A DNA stretch of 16,102 nucleotides from Methanobacteriota archaeon (GTDB lineage: Archaea; Halobacteriota; Methanomicrobia; Methanomicrobiales; Methanoculleaceae): contig JAEWMO010000126.1 in the NCBI GenBank assembly GCA_023457135.1, positions 1 through 16,102 of the forward strand, written 5' to 3'. Made by a program: the position numbers and the translations under genes. Each line of letters opens with the position of its first letter. The first letter of the stretch is position 1. Under the pieces are notes generated by a model. That model was not told the origin of the DNA, searched no databases, and was given only the letters and a program-made list of their open reading frames with translations. Below are positions 1 to 7,249 of this stretch, piece after piece.

Positions 1-621
1 GTTCTTGTTGGCGGAGCGGCACGGCGTGCCGGCGGACGGGAGAAGTACTTCTTCACCTTCCAGGGCAGGACCTTCATCGACCGTCTCATCGACACCCTGC
101 GGGAGGTGGTGGACGAGATCGTGGTGGTCGCACGTGACCCCGAGCAGTGCGAACGGTTTGGGCACTTCGGGGAGATCCGGTGCATTCCCGATATCCGGCA
201 GCATCTCGGCCCCATCGGCGGGCTGCACGCAGGAGTGCTCGCGGTGCACGGCGAGTATGTGTTTGTTGCGGCCTGCGATATGCCCTGCATCAATCCGGAC
301 GTGGTGAGAATGCTCTTTAACGCCGCCGACGGCTACGATGCAGCTATCCCGAGCTGGAACGCCGATATGCTCGAGCCGCTCCACGCCGTCTACCAGCGGA
401 GTGCACTGCTCGGCTACCTGGAGGAGCACGAATCGCTCTCGCTCCGGTCGATGATCTGGAGCCTGAACGCCAGGTATGTAGAGGTGGAGGAGATCCGCCG
501 GATCGATCCCGGACTGCTGACGTTTACGAATATCAATAACCTCAAAGACCTGCAACAGATCGATCCCTCGGCGGAGCATGGATTTGAGGATGCATGCGGT
601 TCCGGGCAGGAGCCGTTGTAA
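1..621 (+). CDS. mobA: Molybdenum cofactor guanylyltransferase-like protein (MobA family), 5' partial
   Basis: The reading frame is open from base 1 and ends with TAA at 619-621, leaving 206 residues. It opens with VLVGGAARRAGGREK, which fits the nucleotide-binding signature LxGGxxxRxGxxK of MobA-type nucleotidyltransferases, so only the first few residues, including the start codon, are probably missing. Other family marks are GPIGGLHAGV, where the GPLxGL motif normally sits, and VFVAACDMPCINPD, with the metal-binding Asp of the CDMP motif. LEPLHAVYQRS matches the PLxAxY region. Known MobA enzymes transfer GMP from GTP to molybdopterin in the cytoplasm to make the guanine dinucleotide cofactor used by formate dehydrogenase and formylmethanofuran dehydrogenase, which suits a methanogen. 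The exact nucleotide or cofactor handled here is inferred. A related nucleotidyltransferase, such as a MobA-like cytidylyltransferase, is less likely. Confidence 0.85.
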   Translation, partial: VLVGGAARRAGGREKYFFTFQGRTFIDRLIDTLREVVDEIVVVARDPEQCERFGHFGEIRCIPDIRQHLGPIGGLHAGVLAVHGEYVFVAACDMPCINPDVVRMLFNAADGYDAAIPSWNADMLEPLHAVYQRSALLGYLEEHESLSLRSMIWSLNARYVEVEEIRRIDPGLLTFTNINNLKDLQQIDPSAEHGFEDACGSGQEPL

Positions 622-731
622 GCCGCAGGGGGTCTCATGCCGGAAGGCCCTCGCCGGATCTCCTGAATATTCTACAGGGCGATCCCGGAACCCCGGTTGT
701 CCCGAACAGCCCCGGCAGGGCTCAAACGGGA

Positions 732-750
732 GCCGGCAGACTCTGCCGGC
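732..750. other. Perfect inverted repeat, 8-bp stem
   Basis: GCCGGCAG (732-739) pairs perfectly with CTGCCGGC (743-750) around a 3-base loop ACT. It lies about 27 bases upstream of the TATA box of the propeller gene and about 110 bases after mobA. It could be an RNA hairpin at the end of the mobA transcript or a palindromic operator. It lacks the T-tract expected of an archaeal terminator, so the role is open. Confidence 0.5.
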
Positions 751-776
751 CCCGCTCCCCGGCGCAACACCCGAAA

Positions 777-786
777 GTTATATATC
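777..786 (+). promoter_or_regulatory. TATA box for the beta-propeller gene
   Basis: GTTATATATC stands out as AT-rich in a GC-rich background and matches an archaeal TATA box. Transcription would begin about 26 bases later, near 808. That is almost exactly at an in-frame ATG at 811 and about 75 bases before the ATG at 883 that I prefer, so it leaves the true start codon undecided. Confidence 0.6.
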
Positions 787-882
787 TTCTCTCTGAGTAG
801 TCAGGCCCTGATGTCTTCGGGGGAAGTGACTTTAGCAGGTTCTGTTACGAAAAAACGGGCTAATCATGGATTCGTTCGGGTA

Positions 883-2067
883 ATGAATCCCGATTGCCGG
901 ATCCGACGGGTCTCGCCCGACAGGCTTATCACGCCGCTCCTCCTGCTCTGCTGTCTTGCTGCTGTCCTGTGCGGGCCCGTGTCTGCCTCCGGGGAGGCAT
1001 ACGCTTCCCTCTGGGACAGGGGAATGAGCGGTAGCGTCAGCTCTGTTGCCGTCACCCATGACGGATCCCTGATCGTCGCCGGTGCCGGTACCACGGTCTA
1101 CCTTCTGGACCGGGAAGGAACCGTCCTCTGGCGGGCTACAGCCGGCTCCGGGGTGAACGGTGTGGGAATATCGTCCGATGGGTCGTACATCGGTGTAGCC
1201 GCGGACAAACTCTACTTCTATAACCGTGAGGGAGACCTGCTCTGGACCGAGAAGACAGGCTACGTCTACTGGGGTGTGGCGCTCTCGTCAAACGGCACCT
1301 ACGTCGCCGCTGCATGTGACAACGGTGCCGTCTTCCTCTTCGATCGGGATAAGGAGACGCTCTGGGATTACGATATGGGGACCGACAGTTACAGTATCGC
1401 GATGTCGGATAACGGCCGGAAGATTGCGATCGGGTGCGACAACAAGGGGGTTTACTACCTCAACAGCAGGGACGGGGAGTCCTGGAGTTACGGCACCGGG
1501 AAGCTCGTGAGAGGTGTCTCGGTCACTCGCGACGGGCGGTTCGTGGCTGCCGGATCGCTTGACCGGTGTGTCTATCTCTCCACGGGGGAGGGTGAGCACC
1601 TCTGGAAGTACCCCCTGAGCGACGCCGTCCTGGCAACGGCCCTGACAGACGAGGCGGCCGAAGTCTTTGCCGCTTCAGGGGAGACTGTCCATGTCATCGA
1701 CGGTTCGGGGGCCAGCCTCCAGAAGATCACGCTTGAGGGCCGCGCTGAGTCGGTTGCCGTGACCCCGGACGGTTCGTTCCTTGTGGTCGGGGGCGGTGAG
1801 GGCGACCGGTCCATTCACGTCTATACAAGGGACGCAGCCCTGATCGAGAGCATGAACCCGACCGGGGTGGAGGAGGCCGAAACCGGCGAGGCGGTCGACA
1901 GTCCGACCACTCTTTCGGCTCATGCCGCCGGGGAGAGGGAACCGGCAGCAGTAGAGACGATCGCTCCTGCCCCGGAGGAAGCGGAATCCATTGCCTCGCT
2001 GGTGCTTGGATGGGTGGAGAACGTTCTCTCCCTCCTCTTCAAGCCCCAGGAGGACTTCATCGCCTGA
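883..2067 (+). CDS. Secreted seven-repeat beta-propeller protein (WD40/PQQ-like)
   Basis: The protein has 394 residues from ATG 883. Residues 1-36 look like a signal peptide: an Arg-rich start, a hydrophobic stretch at about 15-30 and a likely cleavage after PVSA. Seven repeats of about 38-40 residues follow, at about 54-83, 91-121, 129-161, 169-201, 209-241, 249-280 and 288-321. Each has the pattern SVAVTHDGSxxVAG...VYLLDREGTVLW, and five end in Trp. This fits a complete seven-bladed propeller outside the membrane. A low-complexity acidic, Ala/Pro/Glu-rich linker (about 328-368) leads to a hydrophobic C-terminal segment (about 370-386), a possible amphipathic or membrane-associating helix. 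No catalytic motif is visible, so a binding or scaffold role is inferred. I chose 883 because it puts a normal short positively charged region before the signal peptide. ATG 811 would add 24 residues and fits a leaderless transcript. Confidence 0.8.
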   Translation: MNPDCRIRRVSPDRLITPLLLLCCLAAVLCGPVSASGEAYASLWDRGMSGSVSSVAVTHDGSLIVAGAGTTVYLLDREGTVLWRATAGSGVNGVGISSDGSYIGVAADKLYFYNREGDLLWTEKTGYVYWGVALSSNGTYVAAACDNGAVFLFDRDKETLWDYDMGTDSYSIAMSDNGRKIAIGCDNKGVYYLNSRDGESWSYGTGKLVRGVSVTRDGRFVAAGSLDRCVYLSTGEGEHLWKYPLSDAVLATALTDEAAEVFAASGETVHVIDGSGASLQKITLEGRAESVAVTPDGSFLVVGGGEGDRSIHVYTRDAALIESMNPTGVEEAETGEAVDSPTTLSAHAAGEREPAAVETIAPAPEEAESIASLVLGWVENVLSLLFKPQEDFIA

Positions 2068-2070
2068 TCT

Positions 2071-2085
2071 CCTCTCTTTTTAATT
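2071..2085 (+). terminator. T-rich terminator after the propeller gene
   Basis: CCTCTCTTTTTAATT begins four bases after the stop codon. It is the kind of pyrimidine/oligo-T tract that ends archaeal transcripts. It sits in the 16-base gap to the convergent pyrK stop. Confidence 0.5.
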
Positions 2086-2848
2086 AAACCCTGTGCCGGC
2101 TCCCGCTTGCGTCGCGTGCATACCGCCCGAACTCGCTCTCGAGGAGGACGTCGCCGGAGAAGACAGGGCCGTCCCTGCAGACCCGCAGACCGTGCGGGTC
2201 GGTGCAGCACGAACCGCAGACGCCGACCCCGCATTTCATGTAGCGGTGGAGGGAGAACTGTCCCCGTTCAGCGCAGCCTTCATGGTCGAGGACGGCGAGC
2301 ACCGCCTTCATCATGACCTCCGGCCCGCAGACGCAGATGTGGGCGAAGTCGGCGAGGTCGACCCGTGAGATCAGCTGGGTCACGAATCCGTGGTGGCCGG
2401 CGGTGCCGTCGTCGGTCGCGACCATCAGCGTCGCCGCCTCCCGAATCCGGTCTGCAAAGAGGAGCTCGGAGGCCGTCCGGGCGCCGAGGAGGAAGGTGTC
2501 CACCTGGCCGGCCGAGACAAGCGGCAGCAAGGGGGAGGCCCCGACCCCGCCGCCGATGGCAAGCGTCTTCCCCGAGACCGTAAACCCGTTCCCGTAAGGG
2601 CCCCGGATCCCGATCCGGTCGCCCTCGTGCATCGCAAAGAGGGCGGCGGTCGCATCCCCGACTTTCAGGACGGTGATCGAGGACGGCGAGGAGAGGGCCA
2701 TCGGGATCTCGTCCACACCCGGTACCCAGACCATCACAAACTGGCCCGGCCGGCCGGCGATCTCGCGGTCGAAGACGAACGTCCTGATTGACGGTGTCTC
2801 CTCGACGATCTTTGTGATCGTGACCCCGATGGGCATCTGCTCATGCAT
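2084..2848 (-). CDS. pyrK: Dihydroorotate dehydrogenase electron transfer subunit
   Basis: This 254-residue protein is the iron-sulfur flavoprotein partner of PyrD. It passes electrons between the catalytic FMN subunit and NAD in pyrimidine synthesis. The N-terminal part is a ferredoxin-reductase-type FAD domain (about 8-88, with GRPGQFVMVWVP and GIRGPYGNGF). A nucleotide-binding domain follows (LAIGGGVGASPLLPL at 96-110, CGPEVMM at 174-180). The C-terminal [2Fe-2S] site has C206, C211, C214 and C224, the C-x4-C-x2-C-x9-C spacing typical of PyrK, followed by RDGPVF. The length is normal. Its ATG overlaps the pyrD stop (ATGCATGA, 8 shared bases), so translation is probably coupled. A second in-frame ATG at codon 5 (starting at 2836) would begin just after the pyrD stop and is an equally possible start. 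Confidence 0.93.
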   Translation of the reverse strand: MHEQMPIGVTITKIVEETPSIRTFVFDREIAGRPGQFVMVWVPGVDEIPMALSSPSSITVLKVGDATAALFAMHEGDRIGIRGPYGNGFTVSGKTLAIGGGVGASPLLPLVSAGQVDTFLLGARTASELLFADRIREAATLMVATDDGTAGHHGFVTQLISRVDLADFAHICVCGPEVMMKAVLAVLDHEGCAERGQFSLHRYMKCGVGVCGSCCTDPHGLRVCRDGPVFSGDVLLESEFGRYARDASGSRHRV

Positions 2849-3728
2849 GGGCGCACCCCACGATCTCCCGGGCGTCGACGCCGTCGTCGCTGTAGAGGTC
2901 CTTTGCGATCGCGGAGAAGATGTTGATGTCGTCGATGATCGCGCTCCCGATCTCGACGGCGCTTGCCCCCGCCATCATCAGTTCGACGACGTTGTCGGCA
3001 GTGGAGACTCCGCCGCACCCGATGACCGGTATGGAGCATGCCTCGTAGAGGTCGTAGACGCACCGGACCGCCACGGGGAAGATGGCCTTCCCGGAGAGCC
3101 CGCCGAAACGGTTCCCGAGCACCGGCCGCCGGAGGGCCGTCGATATCCGCATCGCCTTCACCGTGTTGACGGCAACGACCGCCGTCGCCCCGCCGCGTTC
3201 TGCGGCCGCCCCTATCTCGCCGATATTGGCGACGTTCGGGGTGAGTTTCACCCAGGTGGGGACCCCGAAGGAGGCCGCTGCCCTCGTGCACTCCTCGACG
3301 AGAGCGGGATCGCTCCCTATCGCCGCCCCGTAACCCTCCGCGTGGGGGCAGGAGAGGTTCAGTTCGAGCCCGGATGCCCTGCCGGCAAACCACCCGGCGA
3401 CGGTCCGGAACTCCTCGGGCGTCCCCCCGAAGATGCTCACGACGACCGGCTCGCCCTGCAGGACGGCCAGTTCCTCCGTGAACGCTGCCGAGGGGTTCGG
3501 CAGGCCCATGGCGTTGATGATGCCGCCGTCGACGACGATCAGGCAGGGGCCCGGATGCCCCTCTTTCGGGCTCGGCCCGATGGACTTTGTGACCACACCA
3601 CCCGCACCGCTTGCGAGGATGCGGGCGAGTGAGGCTCCGGTGGTCCCGAGAATGCCGGCAGCGAGCAGGAGGTGGTTCCTCAACCGGATGCCGCCGACCT
3701 CGACGGGACCGGGATACAGCGTAACCAT
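2841..3728 (-). CDS. pyrD: Dihydroorotate dehydrogenase, catalytic subunit (class 1B)
   Basis: This 295-residue FMN enzyme oxidises dihydroorotate to orotate, the fourth step of UMP synthesis, in the cytoplasm. The catalytic loop reads NLSCPH (124-129), and Cys127 as the active base is the mark of class 1 enzymes; class 2 enzymes use Ser. Other family segments are NAMGLPNP (72-79), VNTVKAM (188-194), GGLSGKAIFP (209-218) and the FMN-phosphate region PVIGCGGV (234-241). Together with the overlapping pyrK it makes the heterotetrameric, NAD-linked 1B form. The start at 3728 has no clear ribosome-binding site, but a TATA box lies about 27 bases upstream of the ATG, as expected for a leaderless mRNA. 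It is divergent from the malate dehydrogenase-polB pair. Confidence 0.94.
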   Translation of the reverse strand: MVTLYPGPVEVGGIRLRNHLLLAAGILGTTGASLARILASGAGGVVTKSIGPSPKEGHPGPCLIVVDGGIINAMGLPNPSAAFTEELAVLQGEPVVVSIFGGTPEEFRTVAGWFAGRASGLELNLSCPHAEGYGAAIGSDPALVEECTRAAASFGVPTWVKLTPNVANIGEIGAAAERGGATAVVAVNTVKAMRISTALRRPVLGNRFGGLSGKAIFPVAVRCVYDLYEACSIPVIGCGGVSTADNVVELMMAGASAVEIGSAIIDDINIFSAIAKDLYSDDGVDAREIVGCAHA

Positions 3729-3750
3729 TCAAAAAAGGTGGGAGCGAGGT

Positions 3751-3760
3751 ATTATTATAC
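3751..3760 (-). promoter_or_regulatory. TATA box of the pyrD-pyrK operon (leaderless)
   Basis: On the minus strand this reads GTATAATAAT, an isolated AT-rich block. Its centre is about 27 bases from the pyrD ATG at 3728, so transcription would start at or within a base or two of the start codon. No Shine-Dalgarno-like sequence precedes that ATG, which agrees with leaderless translation. Confidence 0.65.
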
Positions 3761-3793
3761 CCTCGCGCCGCGTATAGTACCAGAGGAATCGGT

Positions 3794-3810
3794 GCTCCGT
3801 TCACCGGAGC
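3794..3810. other. Inverted repeat in the pyrD/mdh divergent region
   Basis: GCTCCG (3794-3799) and CGGAGC (3805-3810) form a perfect 6-bp stem with loop TTCAC. It lies upstream of the pyrD TATA box, between the two divergent promoters, so it could be an operator. It is short enough to be chance in GC-rich DNA. Confidence 0.3.
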
Positions 3811-3882
3811 CCGGCGAGCGGCAAAAAAGACGGCACAATGCCCTGCACCGCTGCCGGATCGTTATTTTCCGTGCAGCAGGGC

Positions 3883-3891
3883 CGATTTAAG
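3883..3891 (+). promoter_or_regulatory. Probable TATA box of the mdh-polB operon
   Basis: CGATTTAAG is TATA-like. Its centre predicts a transcript start near 3913, giving a leader of about 18 bases before the ATG at 3931. The leader has only a weak purine match (CACAGG) to a ribosome-binding site. Confidence 0.45.
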
Positions 3892-3930
3892 CATGGTCTT
3901 TTACCGCCGTTCATACACAGGACCAATACT

Positions 3931-4797
3931 ATGACCTCGCTTGCAATCTTGGGAGTAGGCAGGGTGGGCGGCGAGACGGCGTTTCTCGCCGCCGCACTCG
4001 GCCTCGTCGACGAGCTCGTCGTCTACGACGCCTACGAGCCCGTTCTCCGGGCACAGGTGCTCGATCTGCAGCACACGGGTATCGATGTTCATATCTCCAC
4101 CGATACGGCGGCGATGCGGGATGCCGACATCTTTGTCTTTGCAGCAGGCACACCACGAACCCCGGATATCAAGACCCGGGCCGACCTTCTCGAGGCCAAC
4201 ATTCCGGTGGCAAAGCGCTGCAGCGAGTACCTGCAGGGATTCGACGGGGTCGTCATCACCGTCACGAACCCGATGGACGCAAACAACTACGGCCTCTGGA
4301 AGATGATGGGTGTCGATCGCCGGCGATGCATCGGGTTCGGCGGGCAGCTCGACAGCGCCCGGTTCGGCTGCTTCCTTGGGGAGGCGGGAAGGCCCGGACC
4401 TGCCTTTGTGCTCGGCGAACACGGTGAGTACCAGGTGCCCCTCTTCTCAAAGACCGGTGCGGCTATCGGCATGGAGGAGCGGGAGGCGTTCCTCTCCCGG
4501 ATGCGGGGGGCGAGCATGGAGGTTATCCGCGGCAAAGGGGGCACGGTCTTTGGGCCCGCATATCACATCGCCATGCTGGTGCGTGCGATTCTCGAGGACC
4601 GGCGGGAGGTGCTCCCCTGCTCGTGCGTGCTCGAGGGCGAGTACGGTCTCTCCGGCTGTTCGCTCGGCGTCCCTGCCCGGATCGGCCGCGAGGGAATCCT
4701 CGGCATCGAGGAGTGGGACCTCGACCCCTGGGAGGAGGCGAAGATGGCGGAGGCGGGAGCGTTTGTGCGGGACCTCTGCAGGAGATTCGATGGCTGA
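3931..4797 (+). CDS. mdh: Malate dehydrogenase (lactate/malate dehydrogenase family)
   Basis: This 288-residue cytoplasmic enzyme is predicted to interconvert malate and oxaloacetate with NAD(P). The Rossmann start is LAILGVGRVGGETA with GxGxxG, followed by an acidic residue at the end of the second strand (VVYDAY), which usually favours NAD. AAGTPRTPDIKTRADLLEAN is the substrate loop. An Arg where lactate dehydrogenases have Gln points to malate. VTNPMD is the cofactor loop, LDSARF carries the Asp/Arg pair, and GEHGEYQVPLFS holds the catalytic His. The substrate loop has one more residue than the common RKPGMTR form, and the protein is slightly short for the family. I chose ATG 3931 because it begins directly with the Rossmann strand; the frame is open upstream, but an earlier start would add 31 residues with no family match. 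It overlaps polB by 8 bases. Confidence 0.87.
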   Translation: MTSLAILGVGRVGGETAFLAAALGLVDELVVYDAYEPVLRAQVLDLQHTGIDVHISTDTAAMRDADIFVFAAGTPRTPDIKTRADLLEANIPVAKRCSEYLQGFDGVVITVTNPMDANNYGLWKMMGVDRRRCIGFGGQLDSARFGCFLGEAGRPGPAFVLGEHGEYQVPLFSKTGAAIGMEEREAFLSRMRGASMEVIRGKGGTVFGPAYHIAMLVRAILEDRREVLPCSCVLEGEYGLSGCSLGVPARIGREGILGIEEWDLDPWEEAKMAEAGAFVRDLCRRFDG

Positions 4798-7228
4798 TCA
4801 GGTGCTGGCACCCCGTATGAGCGTGCCCGCCACGCTTGAGGACTTCGGCAGGGTCCGGGTAGGCATTCACCAGGTGGAGTACAGCGTCGGTGCCGAGGTT
4901 CCGGTCATCCATATCTTCGGCCGGGACGCCTCCGGAAAGGCGTTCAAGATCGACGTGACCGGGTTTCGGCCCTACTTCTACGCGCCCGCCGACCTGGTAG
5001 ACGGACGCCCCCTCCCGCGCGAGGTCGAAGCGGAGCCGGAGACGACCTACCGCTCCATCCGCGGCGAACCGCTCCGGCGCCTCTACACCCGGCGCCCGGG
5101 GGACGTCCGTGCTATCCGTGACGATTTCAGGCAGCACTATGAGGCGGATATCCCGTTCACCACCCGGTTCATGATCGATTGCGGCCTTACCGGCGGCGTG
5201 GAGCTGCCTGCCGGCACCACCGTGATCGACTACCGCGAGCTCGTCCCGGCCGAGGTCAAGGCTCCTGCCCGGACCTGCATCATGGATATCGAGTGCGTGG
5301 ACGAGCAGGGGTTCCCCGAGCCGGCACGGGACCCGATCATCTGCGTCACCTGCTGGGACTCCTTTGACCGGGACTATACGACCCTCCTGTGGCAGCCCGG
5401 CGGGGTTCCGGGCGACGCTCCGGAACTCCGCATCCACGAGCAGCACCGGGTTATCCGGTACGCCGACGAGGTCTCGATGCTCCGCGGGCTCGTCGCCTAC
5501 GTCAGGGAGCGCGACCCCGACATCCTATCGGGCTGGAACTTCGTGGAGTTCGATATCCCCTACATCCTGCAGCGGATGGGGGCGCTCGGCCTCCGGGCCG
5601 AGGACCTGGCGCGCCTTCCCGGCCAGACCGAGCGGAACGCCGTCAGGGGGAGAGCGGTCTTTGACCTCCTCGGTGCATATCGGAAGATGCACCTGGCCCA
5701 GAAGGAGTCCTACCGGCTCGACGCGATCGCCGGGGAGGAACTCGGGGTGACGAAGGTCCGCTACACCGGGACGATCACCTCGCTCTGGCAGTCCGACCCG
5801 GCCCGGCTTGTGGAGTACAACTGCCGGGACGTCGAACTCTGCGTCGGGATCGACCAGAAAGACAACATCATCGAGTTCTACCGTGAGATCGCGCGGTACG
5901 TCGGGTGCCCGCTCGACCGGACGCTGAACTCCTCAAACGTCATCGACATCTACGTCCTCCGGAAGGCCCGGGGCAGGTTCGTCCTCCCCTCAAAGGGGCT
6001 CGCCGCCGGTGACGAGTTCGAGGGGGCGATCGTCTTTGAGCCCGCCACCGGTCTCCGGGAGAACGTGGTGGTCCTGGACCTGAAGTCTCTTTACCCGATG
6101 GCGATGATGACGATCAACGCCTCGCCCGAGACGAAGAACCCGGAAGGCGAGCTCCGGGCCCCGAACGGCATCCGGTTCTCCCGCGAGCCCGACGGGCTGA
6201 CGCGGAGCATCCTCTCCGAACTCCTGACCGAGCGCGACGAGCGCAAGCGCCTGCGCAACACCTTCCCCTTCGGGTCGCCGGAGTACGTCCTCTACGACCT
6301 CCAGCAGAACGTCCTGAAGGTGATCATGAACTCCTACTACGGGGTATCGGGCTACACCCGGTTCAGGCTCTACGACCGCGAGATCGGGTCGGCCGTCACC
6401 TCGGTCGGCCGGGCGATCATCAGCCACACCCGCGGGGTCATCACCAATCTTGGCTACACTGTCCTCTACGGCGACACCGACTCCTGCATGATCGAGGTCC
6501 CGCCGGGGAGCCTTGAGGAGACGATCGCACGGGCGAGGGCGATCGAGGCGCGGCTGAACGCGAGTTACAGCGACTTCGCGAGGACCGAGCTCGGCGCCGA
6601 GACGCATTACTTCTCCATCAAGTTCGAGAAGGTCTACCGCCGCTTCTTCCAGGCCGGCAAGAAGAAACGCTACGCCGGGCACCTGGTCTGGAAGGAGGGC
6701 AAGGATGTCGACGAGATCGATGTCGTCGGGTTCGAGATCCGGCGGAGCGATTCGCCGCAGATCACGCGGGAGGTGCAGCGCACTGTTCTCGAGATGATCC
6801 TGTCCGGTGACGCGTTCGCCGATGTGCAGGCGTACCTCCGCGACGTCATCAGGAAGTATCGCCGGGGCGAGTACTCCCTCAACGAGGCCGGTATTCCCGG
6901 CGGGATCGGGAAGAGTCTCGAGAACTACGAGAACGACGACGCCCATATCCGGGGCGCCAAGTACTCGAACGAGTATCTCGGGACCGACTTCAAGCGGGGC
7001 AGCAAGCCCAAACGCGTCTACATCAAGGCCGTCACGGCGAAGTATCCACGGACGGATGTGGTCTGTTTCGAATATGCCGATCAGGTGCCGCCGGAGTTCG
7101 TCGTCGACTGGGAGACGATGCTTGAGAAGACGCTCAAAGGACCCATCTCACGGATCATCGAGCCTCTCGGGTGGGACTGGCACGACGTCGACCCGTCACG
7201 GACGACGCTCTTTGACTTCGGGATGTAA
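4790..7228 (+). CDS. polB: Family B DNA-directed DNA polymerase
   Basis: This 812-residue replicative polymerase has a 3'-5' proofreading exonuclease. The exonuclease motifs are MDIEC (165-169), NFVEFDIPY (250-258) and YNCRD (343-347). The polymerase motifs are A, DLKSLYPM (430-437); B, KVIMNSYYG (510-518); and C, YGDTDS (560-565), with the two catalytic Asp residues. KKKRY (624-628) is the KxY site. Motif A ends in Met where many family members have Ser; I recall this form in related euryarchaea but cannot confirm it here. The tail TTLFDF (805-810) resembles a PCNA-interacting peptide. The frame is open for 160 codons upstream, but that stretch is out-of-frame reading of mdh. The start at ATG 4790 has AGGAG just upstream and overlaps the mdh stop, so translation is probably coupled. 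No intein is present. Confidence 0.95.
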   Translation: MADQVLAPRMSVPATLEDFGRVRVGIHQVEYSVGAEVPVIHIFGRDASGKAFKIDVTGFRPYFYAPADLVDGRPLPREVEAEPETTYRSIRGEPLRRLYTRRPGDVRAIRDDFRQHYEADIPFTTRFMIDCGLTGGVELPAGTTVIDYRELVPAEVKAPARTCIMDIECVDEQGFPEPARDPIICVTCWDSFDRDYTTLLWQPGGVPGDAPELRIHEQHRVIRYADEVSMLRGLVAYVRERDPDILSGWNFVEFDIPYILQRMGALGLRAEDLARLPGQTERNAVRGRAVFDLLGAYRKMHLAQKESYRLDAIAGEELGVTKVRYTGTITSLWQSDPARLVEYNCRDVELCVGIDQKDNIIEFYREIARYVGCPLDRTLNSSNVIDIYVLRKARGRFVLPSKGLAAGDEFEGAIVFEPATGLRENVVVLDLKSLYPMAMMTINASPETKNPEGELRAPNGIRFSREPDGLTRSILSELLTERDERKRLRNTFPFGSPEYVLYDLQQNVLKVIMNSYYGVSGYTRFRLYDREIGSAVTSVGRAIISHTRGVITNLGYTVLYGDTDSCMIEVPPGSLEETIARARAIEARLNASYSDFARTELGAETHYFSIKFEKVYRRFFQAGKKKRYAGHLVWKEGKDVDEIDVVGFEIRRSDSPQITREVQRTVLEMILSGDAFADVQAYLRDVIRKYRRGEYSLNEAGIPGGIGKSLENYENDDAHIRGAKYSNEYLGTDFKRGSKPKRVYIKAVTAKYPRTDVVCFEYADQVPPEFVVDWETMLEKTLKGPISRIIEPLGWDWHDVDPSRTTLFDFGM

Positions 7229-7249
7229 GAAAAGTTTTGGGGGGGCGCT

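Larger units (their letters stand above)
622..882. other. Intergenic region: hairpin and promoter, no gene
   Basis: This stretch between mobA and the beta-propeller gene contains short overlapping open frames with no family resemblance, which I reject. It holds a perfect inverted repeat (732-750) and a TATA-like promoter (777-786), annotated separately. I see no tRNA or repeat family here. Confidence 0.5.

Noticed and set aside
2673..3632. Plus-strand frame of 319 codons opposite pyrD/pyrK
   Set aside because: It is antisense to well-supported genes and has no recognisable domain.
2734..3804. Minus-strand frame of 356 codons over pyrD
   Set aside because: It is very Arg-rich and out of frame with the clear pyrD gene, a typical GC-rich shadow.
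4310..4789. 160-codon N-terminal extension of DNA polymerase B
   Set aside because: It overlaps mdh in another frame, and family B polymerases begin near the chosen start, which has a ribosome-binding site.
5990..6946. Minus-strand frame of 318 codons opposite polB
   Set aside because: It is antisense to conserved polymerase motifs and its composition is typical of a shadow frame.
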